DNA of 22,312 nucleotides from NCBI GenBank assembly GCA_002419295.1, contig DIFW01000032.1, forward strand, positions 1 through 22,312, given 5' to 3'. Below are positions 1 to 6,996 of the stretch, piece after piece. Every line of letters starts with the position of its first letter. The first letter of the stretch is position 1. This DNA comes from Patescibacteria group bacterium UBA5738 (GTDB lineage: Bacteria; Patescibacteriota; Minisyncoccia; Minisyncoccales; UBA5738). The position numbers and the translations under genes were made by a program. A model generated the notes under the pieces. That model was not told where the DNA came from and ran no database searches. It saw only the letters and a list, made by a program, of their open reading frames with translations.

Positions 1-89
1 ACTGCCCGCATTCAAACACTTCGTTCATATTTGCAATTCAGAGATTTGAATTTTATGCACCGCTCTTTGCCATTCTTGCTTCGTGCCGT

Positions 90-239
90 TTAAAAATCCA
101 ACGGCCGCAACCATAATTGAACTTTCGTCAACTTGCGTTTTTTAAAGGAATAAGCATAAAGAAAAATGTTGGGAATCAAAACTAATCCGGCGAACAAAAA
201 GTTTGAAACATTGAACAATTGTCGAATTTCACCGATCAT
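90..239 (-). CDS. Possible 49-residue single-pass membrane protein
   Basis: A 50-codon frame with ATG at 237-239 and TAA at 90-92. The product has a short polar N-terminus, one hydrophobic stretch at about residues 13-32 (FLFAGLVLIPNIFLYAY) and a basic tail with KKRK directly after it, which would place the C-terminus in the cytoplasm. A weak purine-rich GAGAG lies about 6 nt before the ATG, and an imperfect palindrome lies further upstream. I recognise no family. The membrane topology makes it more credible than a random frame, but its size and the lack of a strong ribosome site keep confidence low. Confidence 0.35.
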   Translation of the reverse strand: MIGEIRQLFNVSNFLFAGLVLIPNIFLYAYSFKKRKLTKVQLWLRPLDF

Positions 240-252
240 TTAACACTCTCAA

Positions 253-270
253 GTTATGTTTAAATATAAC
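253..270. promoter_or_regulatory. 18-bp AT-rich palindrome upstream of the 49-residue ORF
   Basis: GTTATGTTT followed by AAATATAAC is an inverted repeat with one mismatch and no spacer. It lies 14 nt before the ATG at 239, where an operator or promoter would be expected. A binding role is inference. Confidence 0.25.
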
Positions 271-302
271 ATACACATAGCACAAACATAATATCTTGGC
301 GG

Positions 303-331
303 AAAATAAAAGGCGCAGGAGCTATCTGCGC
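303..331 (-). terminator. Intrinsic terminator of the HNH gene
   Basis: On the minus strand GCGCAG and CTGCGC form a 6-bp stem with a 7-nt loop, followed after a C by TTTTATTTT. The TAG stop of the HNH gene (322-324) sits inside the loop, so the terminator overlaps the end of the gene. Confidence 0.75.
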
Positions 332-705
332 ACTATGATTTTTCCGGAGCTGTCCCGCCAGTAAGAGAAAGACCCATTACCCTTTTTACAATTGCATTCC
401 GGACACAACGGCTGGATATTATCTATTGAATCCAACCAAGGAACATCGTGTTGCCGCCCGTAATCTCTTGATATGGCATGGTCTTTTGTCAATTTGCCCT
501 TGCACCCGCAACCGGGACAAGCATACCCATATTTCTCCTTTAAAGCTTCCCATTGCCTCCGGGTATGGCTGCCTCTATAAATTTTTTTACGCGGCTTATC
601 CCCGAAGCGATTGGTACGCTCTTCATATCTTTGAATCGCCTCAAGCCGAGTATTGCAGGCCATTCCTTTTTTAAAAAAGCAAAAAGATGATGCTGCTTTA
701 ACCAC
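322..705 (-). CDS. Small HNH endonuclease
   Basis: A 127-residue protein with the zinc-binding HNH (McrA-like) signature. The first Cys pair is CPGC (C63, C66), the catalytic DH is D75-H76, the central Asn is N96 in DNIQPLC, and the second Cys pair is CPEC (C101, C104) followed by N105 and K107. The family cuts DNA and occurs in restriction systems, phages and mobile introns; no partner is visible here, so the role is open. The start is uncertain. The longest frame begins at GTG 705, which lies inside the strong ribosome site AAAGGAGG, and an alternative ATG at 663 (residue 15, MACNTR) has GGA directly against it. The gene ends in its own terminator. Confidence 0.85.
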   Translation of the reverse strand: MVKAASSFCFFKKGMACNTRLEAIQRYEERTNRFGDKPRKKIYRGSHTRRQWEALKEKYGYACPGCGCKGKLTKDHAISRDYGRQHDVPWLDSIDNIQPLCPECNCKKGNGSFSYWRDSSGKIIVRR

Positions 706-725
706 CTCCTTTATATCTATGGCTG

Positions 726-754
726 ATTTTATTATTTTTGCCGGTAAAAATCAA
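726..754 (-). promoter_or_regulatory. Sigma-70-type promoter for the HNH gene
   Basis: Minus strand TTGATT, 17-nt spacer, TAAAAT. Predicted transcription start is near 719, a few bases before AAAGGAGG. Confidence 0.5.
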
Positions 755-784
755 CTTTTTTGCCGCGCCGACGGCGGCGGGAGG

Positions 785-813
785 TTGAAATTTGGGGCGA
801 AAGGGATTAGAAT
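785..813 (+). promoter_or_regulatory. Sigma-70-type promoter for the PAP2-like gene
   Basis: TTGAAA at 785-790, 17-nt spacer, TAGAAT at 808-813. This gives a leader of about 28 nt before the ATG at 848. It is divergent from the HNH promoter, with about 30 bp between the two -35 boxes. Confidence 0.5.
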
Positions 814-847
814 CAAGGCGGCGAAAGAAAAACAAAAAAGATAAATT

Positions 848-1297
848 ATGGATGAATTTTCAACGATATTCAACAACCAGCCGCTCGTCGCAGGATTTTT
901 GGCATGGCTCGCCGCCCAGTTGATAAAACTAATCTTGGCGCTGAAACACGGCATCAGCCGCGAAGCGTTTAAAAGATTTTGGGCCAGCGGCGGCTTTCCC
1001 AGCTCTCATTCTTCGGCGGTCACCGCGCTGGCTTCAGCTTGCGGGATCATCTACGGATTCGGCTCCCCCTATTTTGCCATCGCCGCGGTATTCGCGCTGA
1101 TTGTAATCTATGATGCGTTCACTCTGCGGCGCGAAGCCGGCAAACACGCCGAAATATTGAACGAAATTATTGAAGATTTCTACCGCAACAAAAAACTTGA
1201 AGCCAAACATCTCAAAGAATTGCTGGGGCATACCCGTTTTGAAGTGTTTTTCGGATTTTTGCTGGGTATCGCCGTGGCAGTTCTAATTTGCGCCTGA
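848..1297 (+). CDS. Divergent PAP2 family (DUF212/YuiD-like) membrane protein
   Basis: A 149-residue protein, full length for the family. It shows the conserved GGFPSSHSS (48-56), the RREAGKHAEILN block (94-105) and the C-terminal GHTRFEVFFGFLLGI (127-141). Hydrophobic segments lie at about 13-32, 57-70, 75-91 and 131-148. The family is a short relative of PAP2 acid phosphatases and haloperoxidases and is membrane-bound; the substrate is not established, though lipid phosphate turnover is the usual guess. No clear Shine-Dalgarno sequence precedes the ATG, only a purine-rich AAAAAAGA. The gene stands alone, with its own promoter and a shared bidirectional terminator. Confidence 0.9.
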   Translation: MDEFSTIFNNQPLVAGFLAWLAAQLIKLILALKHGISREAFKRFWASGGFPSSHSSAVTALASACGIIYGFGSPYFAIAAVFALIVIYDAFTLRREAGKHAEILNEIIEDFYRNKKLEAKHLKELLGHTRFEVFFGFLLGIAVAVLICA

Positions 1298-1354
1298 TCG
1301 GCAACAAAAAAACCGCCCGCGGGTGCCGCTTGAAGCGGTTTTTTTGTTGCCGAT
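1297..1354. terminator. Bidirectional terminator with 20-bp perfect stem
   Basis: Positions 1297-1316 and 1335-1354 are exact reverse complements, each holding seven A or seven T, with an 18-nt loop. The T7 run on either strand can serve the convergent genes ending at 1297 (+) and 1359 (-). On the plus strand the shorter CCGC-TTGAA-GCGG hairpin before T7 is an alternative. Confidence 0.9.
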
Positions 1355-1358
1355 TCGC

Positions 1359-1805
1359 TCACTCCGCCGGCAAGTCGGCCGGCTTATTTTCGGTTGCCTC
1401 GGGTTTGAAATTCTGAACGCCAATCTGGATATTTTGAGCAACGATACTGCCGTCGCCGCCCGCGGTACCCGATGCCATCACATTTTTCCCCAATGAAAGA
1501 TCGGCGGCGGTCGCATCGGTAAAGTTTCCGATTTTGGTTTGTTCGGAAAAGAAAACTATTTTTGAACCGCCGGTTTGCGTTTTTACCGTGATACTGTCTT
1601 CGTCAATACCGATAATCTCGCCGCTGGCAATTCCGGCGGCATTGCGACTGCCGTTGGGCGTCTGCGCCCCGCCGCGTTCCGCTTGAAAATTTTTACCAAG
1701 CGTCGGCATTGACGCGCTTTTACTTTCTTGATATTTGATTCCGCCGAAAAAAGCTCCTCCCCCAACCGCCAAAACTGCCAAAAAAACAATAATGTTTTTG
1801 TTCAT
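1359..1805 (-). CDS. Membrane-anchored DUF5666-like protein
   Basis: A 148-residue protein, last gene of the sigma/MacAB-like operon (38 nt after the permease). An N-terminal hydrophobic segment (residues 5-24) is a signal anchor, followed by a low-complexity Gly/Ala/Asn linker. Residues about 60-130 form a small beta domain of DUF5666 type: a GEIIGIDEDSITVKT strand pair, then FSEQTKI, LSLGKNVMASG, and DGSIVAQNIQI. The domain lies outside the cytoplasmic membrane. Its biochemical role is not established; operon position suggests it serves the exporter or senses the envelope. A similar pattern is visible at the C-terminus of the membrane protein at 5585-6319. Confidence 0.8.
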   Translation of the reverse strand: MNKNIIVFLAVLAVGGGAFFGGIKYQESKSASMPTLGKNFQAERGGAQTPNGSRNAAGIASGEIIGIDEDSITVKTQTGGSKIVFFSEQTKIGNFTDATAADLSLGKNVMASGTAGGDGSIVAQNIQIGVQNFKPEATENKPADLPAE

Positions 1806-1843
1806 AAATTTTTATTTTTACTTTAACTTTAATTTTTGACTTA

Positions 1844-3067
1844 TTATTCGTATCTTAACGCGTTAATCGGATTTAATTTTGCCGCGCGCCATGCCGGATA
1901 ATAGCCGAAAATTATACCGATTGCCGCCGACACGCCAAACGCCAATAAAACGGAAACCGGCGAAATTTGGGTTGCCGTGTTGCCAAAATGCCGCACCAGC
2001 AAACTGGCAATCCAACCCAGAGCCACCCCGGCAATACCGCCCAAAAAAGTGAGCGTTACCGCTTCGGCTAAAAATTGAATCGTAATATCGCCTTTTTTGG
2101 CGCCCACCGCTTTGCGCAAGCCAATTTCGCGGGTGCGCTCAGTCACGGTGGTGAGCATCATATTCATAATCCCGATGCCGCCCACCAACAGGGAAATTCC
2201 GGCGATGGAAGCCAGCAAAATCGTTAATGTTCCGGCAATGGAAGAAGCGCTGGCGGCGATATCGGCCTGATTCATAATTTGAAAATCGGCCAAAGTTTCA
2301 TCGGCAATTTTGTGCCGCTCCAAAAGCAAAGCGGTAATATCGATTTCCATCTGATCCAATAATTTCTGGCTTTCTCCCTGCACATTGATCATCCCCACCT
2401 TATCATCGCCGGAAATATATTGTTGCGCCGTCGCCAGCGGAATGTAAATTACATCATCAACATTATTCATACCGCTACCCCCTTTGGAAACCGTCACTCC
2501 GACAATCCTAAAATCCATATTGTTGAAACGAATCGTTTGGCCGATCGGATCCGCGTCCTCGCCGAAAAGATCTTCAACGACCGCCGGACCCAGCACCGCG
2601 ACTTTTGCCTTGGAACCGTTATGGGCTTGGGTGATGAAAGAACCGCTTTGAATTTCAACATTGCGCACTGCCGCGTACGGCTCGGTCACTCCGTAAATTG
2701 AAGTGTTGGTATTAGCGCCCTTGGCCGTAACTTGAGCCCGGGTAGAATATTGCGGCGCAACGGCTTGAACGCCATAGATTTGATCGGCAATCGCGTTGGC
2801 ATCGGCCAAAGTGAGGGTCTGCGCGCCGCCCCTGCCGGCGCTCACCTGCTGGCCCACGCCCCGCGCCATTCCGGGAGACACCATCAGCAAATTGGATCCC
2901 AGCGATTCAATGCTGGAAGTGATGGTCCCCGACGCGCCTTGCCCGATGGAAACCATGGTAATCACCGAGCCAATACCGATAACGATACCCAAAATCGTCA
3001 GTCCCGAACGGGCCTTGTTTGACAGAAGCGATAAAAATGTTTGTTCCAGCAAATCAATGATTTTCAT
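1844..3067 (-). CDS. MacB-like ABC transporter permease (FtsX domain)
   Basis: A 407-residue protein with MacB/FtsX architecture: transmembrane helix 1 near residues 20-43 (TILGIVIGIGSVITMVSIG), a large extracytoplasmic periplasmic-core domain (about 45-270), then three C-terminal helices with the family signature ERTREIGLRKAVGAKKGD between helices 2 and 3. It ends with PAWRAAKLNPINALRYE, typical of the family. The ATG overlaps the stop of the ATPase gene by 4 nt, so the two are translationally coupled. MacB-type permeases do not carry solutes through the membrane but pass conformational change to an adaptor or substrate outside. The ATPase here is a separate polypeptide, unlike E. coli MacB where it is fused. 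Confidence 0.93.
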   Translation of the reverse strand: MKIIDLLEQTFLSLLSNKARSGLTILGIVIGIGSVITMVSIGQGASGTITSSIESLGSNLLMVSPGMARGVGQQVSAGRGGAQTLTLADANAIADQIYGVQAVAPQYSTRAQVTAKGANTNTSIYGVTEPYAAVRNVEIQSGSFITQAHNGSKAKVAVLGPAVVEDLFGEDADPIGQTIRFNNMDFRIVGVTVSKGGSGMNNVDDVIYIPLATAQQYISGDDKVGMINVQGESQKLLDQMEIDITALLLERHKIADETLADFQIMNQADIAASASSIAGTLTILLASIAGISLLVGGIGIMNMMLTTVTERTREIGLRKAVGAKKGDITIQFLAEAVTLTFLGGIAGVALGWIASLLVRHFGNTATQISPVSVLLAFGVSAAIGIIFGYYPAWRAAKLNPINALRYE

Positions 3068-3792
3068 ATTTTTTGGCGGTCGTCAACGCCGGCAATGCCG
3101 ATTTTTTTGCGAGTATTTTTACGGTCTTCCACGATTGATCCGTCGCGCACGGTAATGATTCTGTCGGCATATTCGGCGATATCGCGTTCATGGGTGATTA
3201 AAACGATAGTGTGTCCCTGTTGAAAATTCAGTTCTTGAAAAGTTTCCATCACGATTTCGCCGGTCTTGGTGTCCAAATTGCCGGTGGGCTCATCGGCTAA
3301 AATTATTGACGGCCGGTTAACCAACGCGCGCGCGATCGCCACTCTTTGCATTTGGCCGCCGGAAAGCTGATTGGTGTAATGGTGGTAATGCTCCGCCCCC
3401 AATCCGGCCCGCGACAGCGCCTCTTTGCCGCGCTCTTCGCGTTCATTCCTGTCAAGCCCGGCGTAAACCAGCGGCAGGCAAACATTCCGCAAGGCCGTGG
3501 CGCGCGGCAAAAGATTGAAAGACTGAAAAACAAAACCGATTTTATTTTTGCGAATATCAGCCAATTCATCATCGGAATATTTAGCCACATTTTTCCCGTC
3601 CAAAAAATAATCACCGCTTGTCGGCACATCCAAGGTTCCCAAAATATTCATTAAGGTTGATTTTCCCGATCCCGATGGCCCGATGATCGCCACGAACTCG
3701 CCCTCCTTGACTTGAAACGACACGCTTTTGAGAATTGTTGTTTCAATCTCGCCGGTTTTATAAATTTTAACAATGTCTTTGCACTGAATCAT
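3064..3792 (-). CDS. MacB/LolD-type ABC transporter ATPase
   Basis: A 242-residue ATPase with all motifs: Walker A GPSGSGKST (38-46), Q-loop Q90, signature LSGGQ (143-147), Walker B IILADE (163-168), D-loop following, and switch His H201. The GNLD after the Walker B (171-174) and the SFNLLPRATALRNV stretch are typical of the LolD/MacB/FtsE group. The last 18 residues, rich in Lys and Arg, go beyond the usual end of the fold. It sits 10 nt after the adaptor gene and overlaps the permease by 4 nt. It powers the MacB-like permease next to it. Confidence 0.95.
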   Translation of the reverse strand: MIQCKDIVKIYKTGEIETTILKSVSFQVKEGEFVAIIGPSGSGKSTLMNILGTLDVPTSGDYFLDGKNVAKYSDDELADIRKNKIGFVFQSFNLLPRATALRNVCLPLVYAGLDRNEREERGKEALSRAGLGAEHYHHYTNQLSGGQMQRVAIARALVNRPSIILADEPTGNLDTKTGEIVMETFQELNFQQGHTIVLITHERDIAEYADRIITVRDGSIVEDRKNTRKKIGIAGVDDRQKI

Positions 3793-3802
3793 ATTTCCAA
3801 AA

Positions 3803-5575
3803 TTATCTCATCATCGGACCGCCGATGCCGCCGACATTAAACATTGATGATCCGCTTTTTTGGTCGGACGAAGAAGACGCGGTTTGTTTGGCGCTGGATA
3901 TCACCACCCGTTCCCCTTCAACCAAGCCACCGGTAATTTCCGTGTTAACATCATCGGATAATCCGACTTCCACGGTTTGCTCGCGATGAGAAACGGCAAC
4001 TTCCGCCGCCGCGGTTTCGCCGGACGCGGAGACTAAAACATAATTTGAACCGTCGTTGGCGGTTTTTATCGCCGCGGACGGTACTACCAAAATATTTTGC
4101 GCCACTTGGGTAATGATCGTTGCCGAAACGCTCATTCCCGGTTTCACCTGTTCGCCGGCCTCATCAAGCGCGATAATCACATCATAACTCACCACTCCCT
4201 GGTTCACACTTCCCAGCACGCCCACTTCGGCGACAACGCCGGTAATAACCAAATCTTCTATCGCCGAAAATGTCATCGTCGCTTTTTGGCCGGTTTTGAC
4301 TTTGGCGATATCGACTTCATTGAGGGTTACAGTCGCGATCTGATTTTCGGTGATAATCGCGGCAATCGCCGCCCCCGAAGCAATCTCATCGCCTTTTTTA
4401 ACGCTGATTGACGCTACCACCCCGTCAAAAGGCGCGGCAATGGCGCAATCTTGCAAATTTTCAAGCGCGTCCGCCAGCGCTCTTTCTTTTTGCGCCAAAG
4501 AAAGTTCCGCGGTTTTCAGTTCAAGTTCATCGGGATCTTCGGTAAGCTTTGCCAGCGATTCCGTTTTTTCTTCCCATGTCCGCCGGCTGTTGACGATTGC
4601 TTTTTGAGCGTCATCAATGTCTTGCGACGCGGACAGCAAAGAATTCAAATATGAACTGCACTTGGAGGTGTGGCTTGCCAAAGAAGCAAGCTGGGTATCC
4701 GCGAAAGATTGAGTCGTTAGATTCTTGCTGGTCAAAATATCCTTATAGCGCTGGATTAAAACGCTGACCGCTTTTAATGATTCGGCGACGGCTTGCGCCG
4801 TTATTCGCGTTTCATCAATCAATTCGCGAATTTCATCTTCCGACGCCGAAGAACGGCTCATTAGCTTATAATTTTCAAAACTGGCATTATATCGCAATTC
4901 CGCCCGGCGATAAGCCATAGCGGCATTAGCCGCCAGCTCGCTTGCTTGCGAATCATAACTTTTAACGGCATCCGCGTAATAATCAATATAGGTGGAATTG
5001 GACTGTGTCACATATGAACTGGCGCCGGCGACAATATTTTGCAATTCCGCCATCATGGAAGGCAAGTCGGAAAACGCCGCCACTACCGCGCTAAATCCCT
5101 GCTGATAGGTTTCCGACAAACTGCTTTGATTGCCGGCCAAAGATTCTTCGGCTTGCGCCAGCGCGTTTTGCGCTTGCATCAAAGACAGATCATCGGGAGG
5201 TTCGCTTAACTTTTCCAACGAAAGCCGAGCACTCGCCACCGCTTCCCGCGCGTCTTGAACATCCGCCTTCGCGTCTGAATCGTCAATCCGCGCGATTATA
5301 TCGCCGGCATTGATTTTTTGGCCGGACGCAACGGCAACTTCCGTTATCAAACCCGCGGTTTTTGATTTCAAGCTTGATTCCCGCGCCGCGGAAATTTGGC
5401 CGGTGCCGGAAACCGATTGCATAATCATACCGGTTTCGACCGTGCCGTAGCTATATACCGTTTGGGTCTTGCCGCTATCATTGGGACGAAAGAAATAATA
5501 TCCCGCGCCCGCCAGAATCAAAATCAAAATCAAAATCAAAAATAATTTTTTGTGGTTTTTAATAAATAATGCCAT
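3803..5575 (-). CDS. MacA/HlyD-type membrane fusion (adaptor) protein
   Basis: A 590-residue adaptor, long for the family. Residues 8-29 form an N-terminal anchor. A biotinyl-lipoyl half follows (SGTGQISAARESSLKSK, then VASGQKINAGDIIARID). A very long alpha-helical hairpin occupies about residues 95-375, with heptad-like Leu/Ala spacing and many Ser and Ala. The second lipoyl half is AAPFDGVVASISVKKGDEI, and beta-barrel and membrane-proximal domains follow. The C-terminus ends in a Gly/Met-rich tail (SGSSMFNVGGIGGPMMR). The extended hairpin is unusual for a cell with no evident TolC gene here; it may span the wall layer. The gene is 9 nt after the membrane protein gene and has no obvious Shine-Dalgarno sequence. 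Confidence 0.92.
   Translation of the reverse strand: MALFIKNHKKLFLILILILILAGAGYYFFRPNDSGKTQTVYSYGTVETGMIMQSVSGTGQISAARESSLKSKTAGLITEVAVASGQKINAGDIIARIDDSDAKADVQDAREAVASARLSLEKLSEPPDDLSLMQAQNALAQAEESLAGNQSSLSETYQQGFSAVVAAFSDLPSMMAELQNIVAGASSYVTQSNSTYIDYYADAVKSYDSQASELAANAAMAYRRAELRYNASFENYKLMSRSSASEDEIRELIDETRITAQAVAESLKAVSVLIQRYKDILTSKNLTTQSFADTQLASLASHTSKCSSYLNSLLSASQDIDDAQKAIVNSRRTWEEKTESLAKLTEDPDELELKTAELSLAQKERALADALENLQDCAIAAPFDGVVASISVKKGDEIASGAAIAAIITENQIATVTLNEVDIAKVKTGQKATMTFSAIEDLVITGVVAEVGVLGSVNQGVVSYDVIIALDEAGEQVKPGMSVSATIITQVAQNILVVPSAAIKTANDGSNYVLVSASGETAAAEVAVSHREQTVEVGLSDDVNTEITGGLVEGERVVISSAKQTASSSSDQKSGSSMFNVGGIGGPMMR
5516..5541. repeat. Four-copy hexanucleotide repeat inside the adaptor anchor
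   Basis: The hexamer AATCAA is repeated about four times. On the coding strand it reads TTGATT and encodes the LILILIL run of the membrane anchor. Slippage would change anchor length in frame without breaking the gene. Confidence 0.6.
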
Positions 5576-5584
5576 ATTGTTTGT

Positions 5585-6319
5585 TTACCAATTGATTTTA
5601 TCGCTAATGCCGAAGGCTTCAACCTGATCGGCGCGGCGATCGCCGACCACCACCACAAAATCACCGGGAGAAAAATCTTTGCCAAACGGCAAGCGCGTCC
5701 GTTCGGTAATGGCAACATTAATTTTTTCCTGCTGGCGGTTGATCATAACAAAGCCGCCGTTTTGTTCGCTTTCAATCATTCCGTAATGAATATTTTCAAA
5801 GCGCCCATGGCCCAAATCGCGATAAATACCCGTGCCGCACGGTGGTAAATTCGCGGGATCGGGCCGATTTTGCCGCCAATCTCCTTTTGGCGGACAATGC
5901 GACAGCGTTGAATGCAGGGGCGTGCGCTCCAACAGCAATCCGCCGGCAACCACAACCAGCAATATCGCCAGCGCCGAATAAAGCAAGGGCAAGCGATAGG
6001 CAAAAGCATAGCGCCGCACCAAAACTTCCAATGTAACGATAAAAATCAAAAGCAAAAACAACAGCAACCACGGCAAAGAGGTTAAAAACAAGAAAATGCC
6101 CCGCCCGCCGAAAATCGGCGTTACCCAAATTCCGGTTTCGCGAGTGATGAAAACAAGCAAGCTGAAAAAATACAAAAGCGCGGCGGCAGCGATCACGACT
6201 CCCGCCAGCCACAAAACGGCGCGCAAAACAAAATATTGCTTGGAGCGCATTTTTAACTTTCCGCTTTCGGCGGCGGAAATTATTTTTTCGCTGATTGATT
6301 CTTCTTGTGAATTTTCCAT
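5585..6319 (-). CDS. Three-helix membrane protein next to ECF sigma factor, possible regulator
   Basis: A 244-residue protein I do not recognise as a named family. A 29-residue charged N-terminus is followed by transmembrane helices at about 30-58, 74-99 and 110-130, then a roughly 110-residue domain placed outside if the N-terminus is inside. That domain has two Cys (C142, C161) and a C-terminal beta pattern (GGFVMINRQQEKINVAI, TRLPFGKDFSPGDFVVVVG, DQVEAFGI) resembling the DUF5666-like domain of the last gene in the operon. AGAGGG about 9 nt before the ATG is a fair ribosome site. Position directly after the sigma gene suggests an anti-sigma or envelope-sensing role, but no zinc-anti-sigma motif is visible, so this is inference. 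Confidence 0.75.
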   Translation of the reverse strand: MENSQEESISEKIISAAESGKLKMRSKQYFVLRAVLWLAGVVIAAAALLYFFSLLVFITRETGIWVTPIFGGRGIFLFLTSLPWLLLFLLLIFIVTLEVLVRRYAFAYRLPLLYSALAILLVVVAGGLLLERTPLHSTLSHCPPKGDWRQNRPDPANLPPCGTGIYRDLGHGRFENIHYGMIESEQNGGFVMINRQQEKINVAITERTRLPFGKDFSPGDFVVVVGDRRADQVEAFGISDKINW

Positions 6320-6356
6320 AAAATTAAACCCTCTGATCGAAAATTTTAGATTTGTT

Positions 6357-6914
6357 TCACGCGCCGCCGTTGTCTTTTACGCCTTTTTTCAACAACACTT
6401 TGCCTCTTTGCAAGCGCACCCCGACCGTGGAAACGGGCAAATGCATTACATCGGCAATTTCGCGATAATTCATTTCTTCAAAATAATACAATATCAGCGG
6501 CTCGCGATATTTCGCCGGCAATTTTTCAATGCATTTATCAAGCATCCGCCGTAAATCCGCGCGCTCCACATCCCCGTCGGCGGCCTCTTTCGCCGCCGGA
6601 TGGGGAAAAAACGCGTCAAAATCCACGAATGCCAATTTCTCGGTTTTTTTCTTTTTCAAGGCGTTAACGAATTCGTTATGGGCAATGCGGTAAATCCACG
6701 GAGAAAATTTTCTTTTGGCGTCAAAACTTCTGATGTTGACGAAAGTTTTGGTGAAAATCTCCTGCACAATATCCTTGATATCGTCAGGCCGAGAAAGAAA
6801 TTTCCTTCCGTAACGGGTGATTTTTGCCTCGTAGCGCCTCACCAGCAAAGAAAACGCGTTAACATCTCCCTGCTGAATCCGGCGCGCGACATCTTCGTCG
6901 TTTATGTCTTCCAT
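6357..6914 (-). CDS. ECF-type RNA polymerase sigma factor
   Basis: A 185-residue sigma-70 family protein counted from ATG 6914; an upstream GTG frame would start inside a terminator stem and is rejected. Region 2 covers about residues 15-85 (FSLLVRRYEAKITRYGRKFL, DIVQEIFTKTFVNI, FSPWIYRIAHNEFVN). A linker rich in Lys and Asp follows. Region 4 is at about 125-175 (LPAKYREPLILYYFEEMNY, then the helix-turn-helix REIADVMHLPVSTVGVRLQRGK). Regions 1 and 3 are absent, as expected for ECF factors. It heads an operon with a membrane protein and a MacAB-like exporter, so it probably controls this operon and perhaps itself. No Shine-Dalgarno sequence precedes the ATG. Confidence 0.92.
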   Translation of the reverse strand: MEDINDEDVARRIQQGDVNAFSLLVRRYEAKITRYGRKFLSRPDDIKDIVQEIFTKTFVNIRSFDAKRKFSPWIYRIAHNEFVNALKKKKTEKLAFVDFDAFFPHPAAKEAADGDVERADLRRMLDKCIEKLPAKYREPLILYYFEEMNYREIADVMHLPVSTVGVRLQRGKVLLKKGVKDNGGA

Positions 6915-6918
6915 GTTT

Positions 6919-6947
6919 AAAATAAACAAAAACCGCACTCTTGTTAA
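6919..6947 (-). promoter_or_regulatory. Candidate sigma-operon promoter threaded through a terminator
   Basis: Minus strand TTAACA (6942-6947), 17-nt spacer, TATTTT (6919-6924). The -35 box is in the loop of the upstream terminator and the -10 box follows its T run, with only 4 nt before the ATG. Transcription would start at or next to the start codon. Confidence 0.4.
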
Positions 6948-6966
6948 TACACTGCGGTTTTTGTTT
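6924..6966 (-). terminator. Intrinsic terminator of the pilin-like gene
   Basis: Positions 6924-6937 and 6953-6966 are exact reverse complements (14 bp) with a 15-nt loop. On the minus strand the stem base reads GCGG followed by T5 G T3. It lies between the pilin-like gene and the sigma gene. Confidence 0.8.
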
Positions 6967-6996
6967 TTATTTCAAATTACGCGGCGCCACGATTAG

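Noticed and set aside
1..28. Possible start of another minus-strand gene at 28 (MNEVFECGQ, running off the left edge)
   Set aside because: Only nine codons are visible, without a ribosome site or promoter, so it cannot be supported.
653..844. Plus-strand 63-residue frame between the HNH and PAP2-like genes
   Set aside because: It overlaps both divergent promoters, and its composition is low-complexity Lys/Ala without a family pattern.
6915..6938. Upstream GTG start adding eight residues to the sigma factor
   Set aside because: The extension would lie inside a terminator stem and is not part of the ECF fold; ATG 6914 is preferred.
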